Part shown: piece by piece, positions 59,001-64,000 of the stretch
Position numbering within the stretch: the first letter of the stretch is position 1
Layout: each line of letters opens with the position of its first letter
Source of the DNA: Phorcus lineatus
Taxonomy: Eukaryota > Mollusca > Gastropoda > Trochida > Trochidae
Direction: 5' to 3'
Length of the DNA: 64,000 nucleotides
Assembly: GCA_921293015.1 (NCBI GenBank)
Contig: OV121092.1
Span: 14,142,001-14,206,000, forward strand
Notes under the pieces: model-generated
What the model was told of the DNA's origin: nothing
The model's input: only the letters and a program-made list of their open reading frames with translations
The model's database searches: none
Program-made: the position numbers and the translations under genes

Positions 59001-61900
59001 CGCAAATAGTATTCACTATCAGAATTTTTTTTCAAAATTATTTCGCAATATTAATCCAGTTTTACGACAGCAGGGAATTTTCCAGTCGATTCGTTGCGGA
59101 TCATGTTAATGTGAGATCTCATGAAACCTTGTAATCAGGGTCTTCATATTTGAATATTGGGATTAATATATTATTAATTATTAATATATCATAGTGACAT
59201 ACAACTCATTTTCAAGGTCAGTTTATGATGGTGACCCTTTATGCAAGTCACCACGGTATTTGGCCCACTTTCCGAAACCTTGAAACCTTCCAAATATTCA
59301 TTATAGATCTAGTAGGTCATGATGACCACAGCAGCTCATGGGAACCCTGTCCTATTTTTTTTTTAGCTAGATTGAATGTATGTCAATGCGTTAGTGTTTT
59401 CACATGGCCGGATGTATCTGAGCACGAGTCTAAGATTTCTCCTCTCAGATGATTCTTAATAAAGAATCATGTTCTAAAAGCTTTTATCCTCCCTCACAAG
59501 AAAAAAACTACGTGGTTGTAATTATACTAGATAGTCTAGCAAATAATTTAATAAAACAGCATCCTGACCAGACAAATACTATATCTACAAATAGCTCAGT
59601 AAGACCATTATGGTTTAACCTTCCATCTCTCCCTCCTCTGACAACAAATGCTTGCAAATTGACCCCTCATCATAAGATGCATAATTTAAGACATGTAGGG
59701 TGGATATAGCTTCATTGATTGCAATATTGATCCGACATCTCGAATCTTTAATCAACACCAGGACGCGGTGCAAAAGAAGACTGAAGAAGATTGAAGCATG
59801 GAGGTAGTAAAGCGCGCGACAAGGAGACGAAAAGGCTTAATTTGACTTAAGAAGAATTTTGTTATTAATGTGTGACCGTCAAGAGATTTTGCAAATGAAT
59901 GGACCGATCTGGCTCCAATGTAGAATTATTCTTTTTTGTTTACTATTGGAATATTTCAGTTTATAAAGATTACTATAAAAATGTTACAAAGTCAAATGAA
60001 TTTGGAAATTCTACCCTTTTAGAGGAATACATTTGTGTCACTTTGTTCAGTATTGAATATTTTACCTGCAAGAAACACACAGGTGGGCCTCAAAGGTGAG
60101 GGCGAAAAAAAGCACATTATCTCTTCCATATTAATATATATTTCAATATAAAATTTAATTCAACAAAAGACCACTTTTAATAACAAGATAATTTCTTAAA
60201 CCTTAAAATAATTTTCCTTAATTACATTTTTACAAAAACTAAATTTTTAACGACTATCATTTAAAGTGCCTTCAACAACGATTAATTTAGATCTGACAAA
60301 TTAGTAGAACAGTTAAAATCTGTGATTTTATATCATTCAAGGTGATAGTGAGGCACATGATAAATAACAAACAATCTTCTGGTTTTCCTGATGATATTTT
60401 AGAAATGATAAGAAATATTTTTGATTGATATATTAACATAGATATATTTGTTAGAAATGTCACGTTAGGTGAAACATTCATTTGGAACTCTCTTCAAAAA
60501 AGCAGGTCACTACACATGGTATAGGAATTTCGCTCTAGACACCCCAAATTAGTGAGCACTCATATGATATGTAAAATATATATCATAAAATATGTATCAT
60601 CTAATTTTGATAACGTATTTCATTCAACGCAGTTAACATTGCTTCTGTATGTCAACTGCATTTGAAGGTTAGTGAAGCTGTAATGTGTTAGAATGTTTTC
60701 GAAAATGAAAACGTCAATAACACTTCTTATCTTTCAATGTCATTAACCATAATTGTGTTAATACAAAAGATCTGAGGTCAGTTTGATGTTAGCAAGAAGA
60801 AGTTTGAATCATCGAACGTGAGTCTGCGTGACAAATAATTGTTATTTGCACTGATTTGCTTGTTAACATTACTCGATCACAAATACATTATAGAGGCAGC
60901 GACAAAGATTTTCATCATCCAAGAACCAAAGGAATTGTTAAGTCAATAATGGGGGAATATATCAAACAGGCTTTGGTAGCTTGTTTAAGTACAACGGTTC
61001 AAAACAGAATAACAATAATAGAATGTATGTTTGTCATTTAAGTAAGTGCAAATCTGTTGAAATAAATCTAATCAATTGGACCAATGGACAGTACAGTTCC
61101 TGTGAAGTAGTGAGTTATTTGAGTGATAAATGTCCTTATTGCCTTAATAGTGTGTTTATAATAAAATGTGACAATTCTCTAATTTTTATTGAAATGATCT
61201 CAAAAAGTGCAACGGAATAGGTCAAAAGTTAATCTCAAAAAGTGGATCGGATTATTCAATAATTAATTGTTGCAATTTCCTGTATTGAACGAGACAGTCA
61301 AGATGGGTTTTTTGGTAATGGCTTCTGTGTATCGATAAATATCGATTTACACACGGATCGTCACTCGGCCCAAAAAGAAAACGTCTGAAAGAACTACCAA
61401 AGAAACGCTCAGTAATTTTTACGATTTCTCTTTGGCTTTGATACTGCCAAAAACGATATGAAGAGAAAATTGAAAATTATCTCACATATATATCGTTGTT
61501 CGCCAAAATTATGATAAAATATTTGAAAATTACACGATAATCTCAGTACAGAAGATGAAATAATTCTGCTTCAATACTACTTGTACCACGTATCACTCGC
61601 CTTCTTTAAGTGACTATTGGACTATCAATCACTGTCAACTCCAATCTCTTCTGTCTTCTTTCCAGACGTGCGCCAGCAGTAGGTCATCGTCCAACTTGCG
61701 ATCACCATCACGACTTCGCACATGATCGTATTGGCTTTGACTTGATATATATCTTAATCAGAAGGAGAAATTGTACTGGGTATTTGTTGACATGTGTAAA
61801 ACCTTTGATACTTTGTGGGGTTGTGGTTGATAATGGTATTTTTAAAAAAATGCTTTAATGTCACAAAAACATATACGCTCGTATCAAATAAAATATTATG
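56010..61900. other. Gene-poor AT-rich stretch
   Basis: No gene is recognised. The 106-residue + frame at 57705-58025 has one strongly hydrophobic segment (FIILILTSSIIIIIISLF) that could be a membrane helix, but it has no splice or family support. The frames at 59225-59709, 59899-60099 and 60856-61220 are likewise unassigned. Confidence 0.35.
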
Positions 61901-61929
61901 TTACTGATTCTCTCCCTTGGAATGTCGTT

Positions 61930-63018
61930 GTAAGACAATATGAAAACTGGACACTTTTCTGATTTCCCTGTAGCTAAATGATTTGGAATTTTCTTTATCT
62001 AGCTATAATGTAAATGATTTAGACTTGGAATGATTACTACTTCTTTACGCTGATGATACAACCCTTCAATCTGAATCCTCTTCCGATCTAAAAGTTTTGT
62101 TAAGAACCGTTTGATGAGTATTGTACTCGTTGGAAACTTAAGGTAAACACCTCTTAAACCAAAGTTATACTTTTTTCAAAAAGAAGTAGCAACCTTAACC
62201 ATTACTTACTCTACAACATACTGTTTTACAGTTAGAGAAACATTATGAATTTTAGTTTGTGTTCTATTCACAAGTGCTGGTCGTTTCTGTAAAGCCATTA
62301 AATAGCTCACTGACCAATCATCACGTGCAAAGTTTGGAGTTTTTAGAAAAAATCGATTGTTAGAAATACCTCTTGATTGTCAAATTAAAAGTCTTTGATC
62401 AAGTTGTGAAACATAATTACTGTGTTATGCTGAGGTGTGGGGTTACGATAGCACAACTCAATAAGAACGTATTCCTTTGAAATTTTGTAAATACATAAAG
62501 AGGGTTAAAGCTTAACCAGATTTCATGGTTGAGAGGTTACTTGGAAGATACCAAATTAAGAATGGAATCACACTTGTGCAAGCTATTGTTATCCTTTGAT
62601 AAACTATTAGGCGTTCTGTATAACCTAACTTTAAGGCATTACTAACAAAAATCCCAGTTAAACGCAAAATAGCCAAAATAAAATAAATTCAATCTATGTT
62701 AAAAAGTGCAGGTCGTTATTACATTCGGCAAATGCAAGAGTTTATAAGTACCAATTGGCTGGTAAATAATGCTATGAGTTGTGACCATTTTTTGCAAAGA
62801 GTTGTCACTATAATTTGTTTGAAGAAAATTCATGTATTGAAAACTATGTATTGTAGCTACCTCCAAATTAACGTGTATATATCGCAGAAGATAAAACAAG
62901 TAACCACAAACTCTCAATTGAAACTGGTAGATGTCATAAAATTTATCAGGTTTATAGATTATGACCATCATGTAAGTGCAAGATCGTGGATGAATTTATA
63001 TGATGATCGAGTGTAATT
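61930..63018 (+). pseudogene. Heavily decayed LINE reverse transcriptase
   Basis: The RT active-site motif YADD is at 62046-62057, within LLLLYADDTTLQSE. It is followed, after a frame change and stops, by a YC-x-RWKLKVN-like segment and TKVILFSK. Around 62430-62500 a CYAEVWG-like block and KFCKYIKRV follow, and the 106-codon frame at 62696-63016 carries a weak C-terminal LINE resemblance (FIRFIDYDHHV, RSWMNL). Many stops and shifts show this is an old, dead copy. The clade is uncertain (CR1/Jockey-like). It is unrelated in age to the RNase H LINE at 18771. Confidence 0.55.
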
Positions 63019-64000
63019 TGTTGAATGAATTAAGAAATAAATATCTTCATGCATATAATTGTAAATACACTTCAACCAAAATCTATATTTTACTTATGTC
63101 CATCACTTACAAACCAATATTTATTGAATTTGCCTTTCATATCATATATGGCACGCGTACGCTCAACTGATATGTGTTTTATGCTATTCTTTTATTATTT
63201 GTTCAATATATGTCATTAATCTATGACACATGAGAATAAACGTTGACTTCACTAAAATTATATTGTCACTCCATTAAAACAACAATCGTCTCGACCAAAG
63301 CTAATCAACTTTATCGTTAACGAGCCATGCTACTGCAACTAATTAGCCCGATGCTTACTGTATCAAATGCTATTTTCAAAAGCAAAATCCAAATTAAGAA
63401 AGTTTTAGAAATTTTATCATCAAACTGTTTTCTAAATTGCAAATGAAACAGAATTGTCCCAAAGTCAAGCAAGACACCACTACGATTTCAGAAATATGAA
63501 AAGATATACCGGACATTTTTAAATTCTTTAACATATATTTACATTAGAATATAAATGAATTTTTTTTATATATGTGTAAGAATATGTCATAACATATAAT
63601 AATATATTCAGTATCATCATTTCAATATATTTATTATTAACATTTTATTGTAGTAAATTATCAATATAATATTCAAAGACTTGAAAATTATATTACTGAC
63701 ATTTCACGCTGCTTAATTTTCTTCTCTTTTCACCAATGTAATCGACATCAAATGGTATCATTCTCGGATGAAAAAGAGCTGGCCTAACCAGGGCTTCAAC
63801 TAATGCGTTTTTCGAAGATCTTTTAGAGGTATGTTAGTTCTTTATCAAAAAAACTATAATTAGATTTTACATTTTATTTGCACTTAAAGACAATATGAGT
63901 CCAGATTTTAGACAATAAGGAAGATCGCGCAGAAACACCGAGCATAATTTAATTTAAACTGTCAGCAGTAAACCGACTGTCATAGGTTGTTATGTTAATT
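63019..64000. other. AT-rich tail of the window, no feature
   Basis: No gene, repeat or RNA that I can support. Confidence 0.4.

Noticed and set aside
1-64000. CRISPR array, bacterial operon or phage system
   Set aside because: No spaced short direct repeats of that type; introns, pol III SINEs and LINEs show eukaryotic nuclear DNA.

Overview
The window is AT-rich metazoan nuclear DNA, roughly one third G+C outside one island. It has spliced genes, long introns, a tRNA-headed SINE family with an ACTC-repeat tail, and many short transposons. The gene content (SENP-type protease, single-exon TRIM with a beta-propeller, small Cys-rich plus C-type-lectin secreted protein) and the SINE/LINE tail style fit a mollusc, most likely a gastropod. 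The species assignment is inference; the class of organism (animal) is well supported.

Layout. (1) 1-1.2 kb: the last two coding exons of a SENP1/2-like SUMO protease on the + strand; its earlier exons lie off the left edge. (2) 3.7-10.4 kb: no gene seen, but a 334-bp Mutator-like MITE with a perfect 9-bp target duplication, a SINE fragment, a 480-bp TTAA-flanked element, a short tandem array, a palindromic element, and a roughly 300-bp repeat unit present twice in tandem. (3) 12.4-14.2 kb: an intact TRIM-like RING E3 ligase on the - strand, with a 5'-UTR intron. Its upstream side is packed with inverted-repeat elements (14.5-16 kb) and a full SINE. (4) 18.5-20.0 kb: a 5'-truncated I-superfamily LINE carrying a complete RNase H domain. 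It sits inside an unusually long, 234-bp, nearly identical target-site duplication. (5) 21.2-30.9 kb: a small C-type-lectin gene on the + strand, including a 21-nt microexon, whose introns hold further SINE, TTAA-element and minisatellite copies. (6) 31-40 kb: gene-poor, with a roughly 1-kb TTAA-flanked element at 38.2-39.2 kb. (7) 40.7-45.6 kb: a G+C-rich DIRS-type (tyrosine-recombinase) retrotransposon on the - strand with an intact gag-like ORF, a broken RT/RNase H region and a truncated recombinase. (8) 45.7-64 kb: gene-poor AT-rich DNA with small MITEs, a TTA microsatellite and, at 61.9-63.0 kb, a heavily decayed LINE reverse transcriptase.

The three host genes are unrelated and show no operon-like logic. 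What ties the window together is transposon biology: several families are present in more than one copy, so their ends, target duplications, nesting order and relative ages can be read directly. I found no CRISPR array, no rRNA, and no tRNA that looks functional. I did not find a convincing new multi-gene system; the most unusual items are the 234-bp LINE target duplication and the set of TTAA-flanked non-autonomous families.
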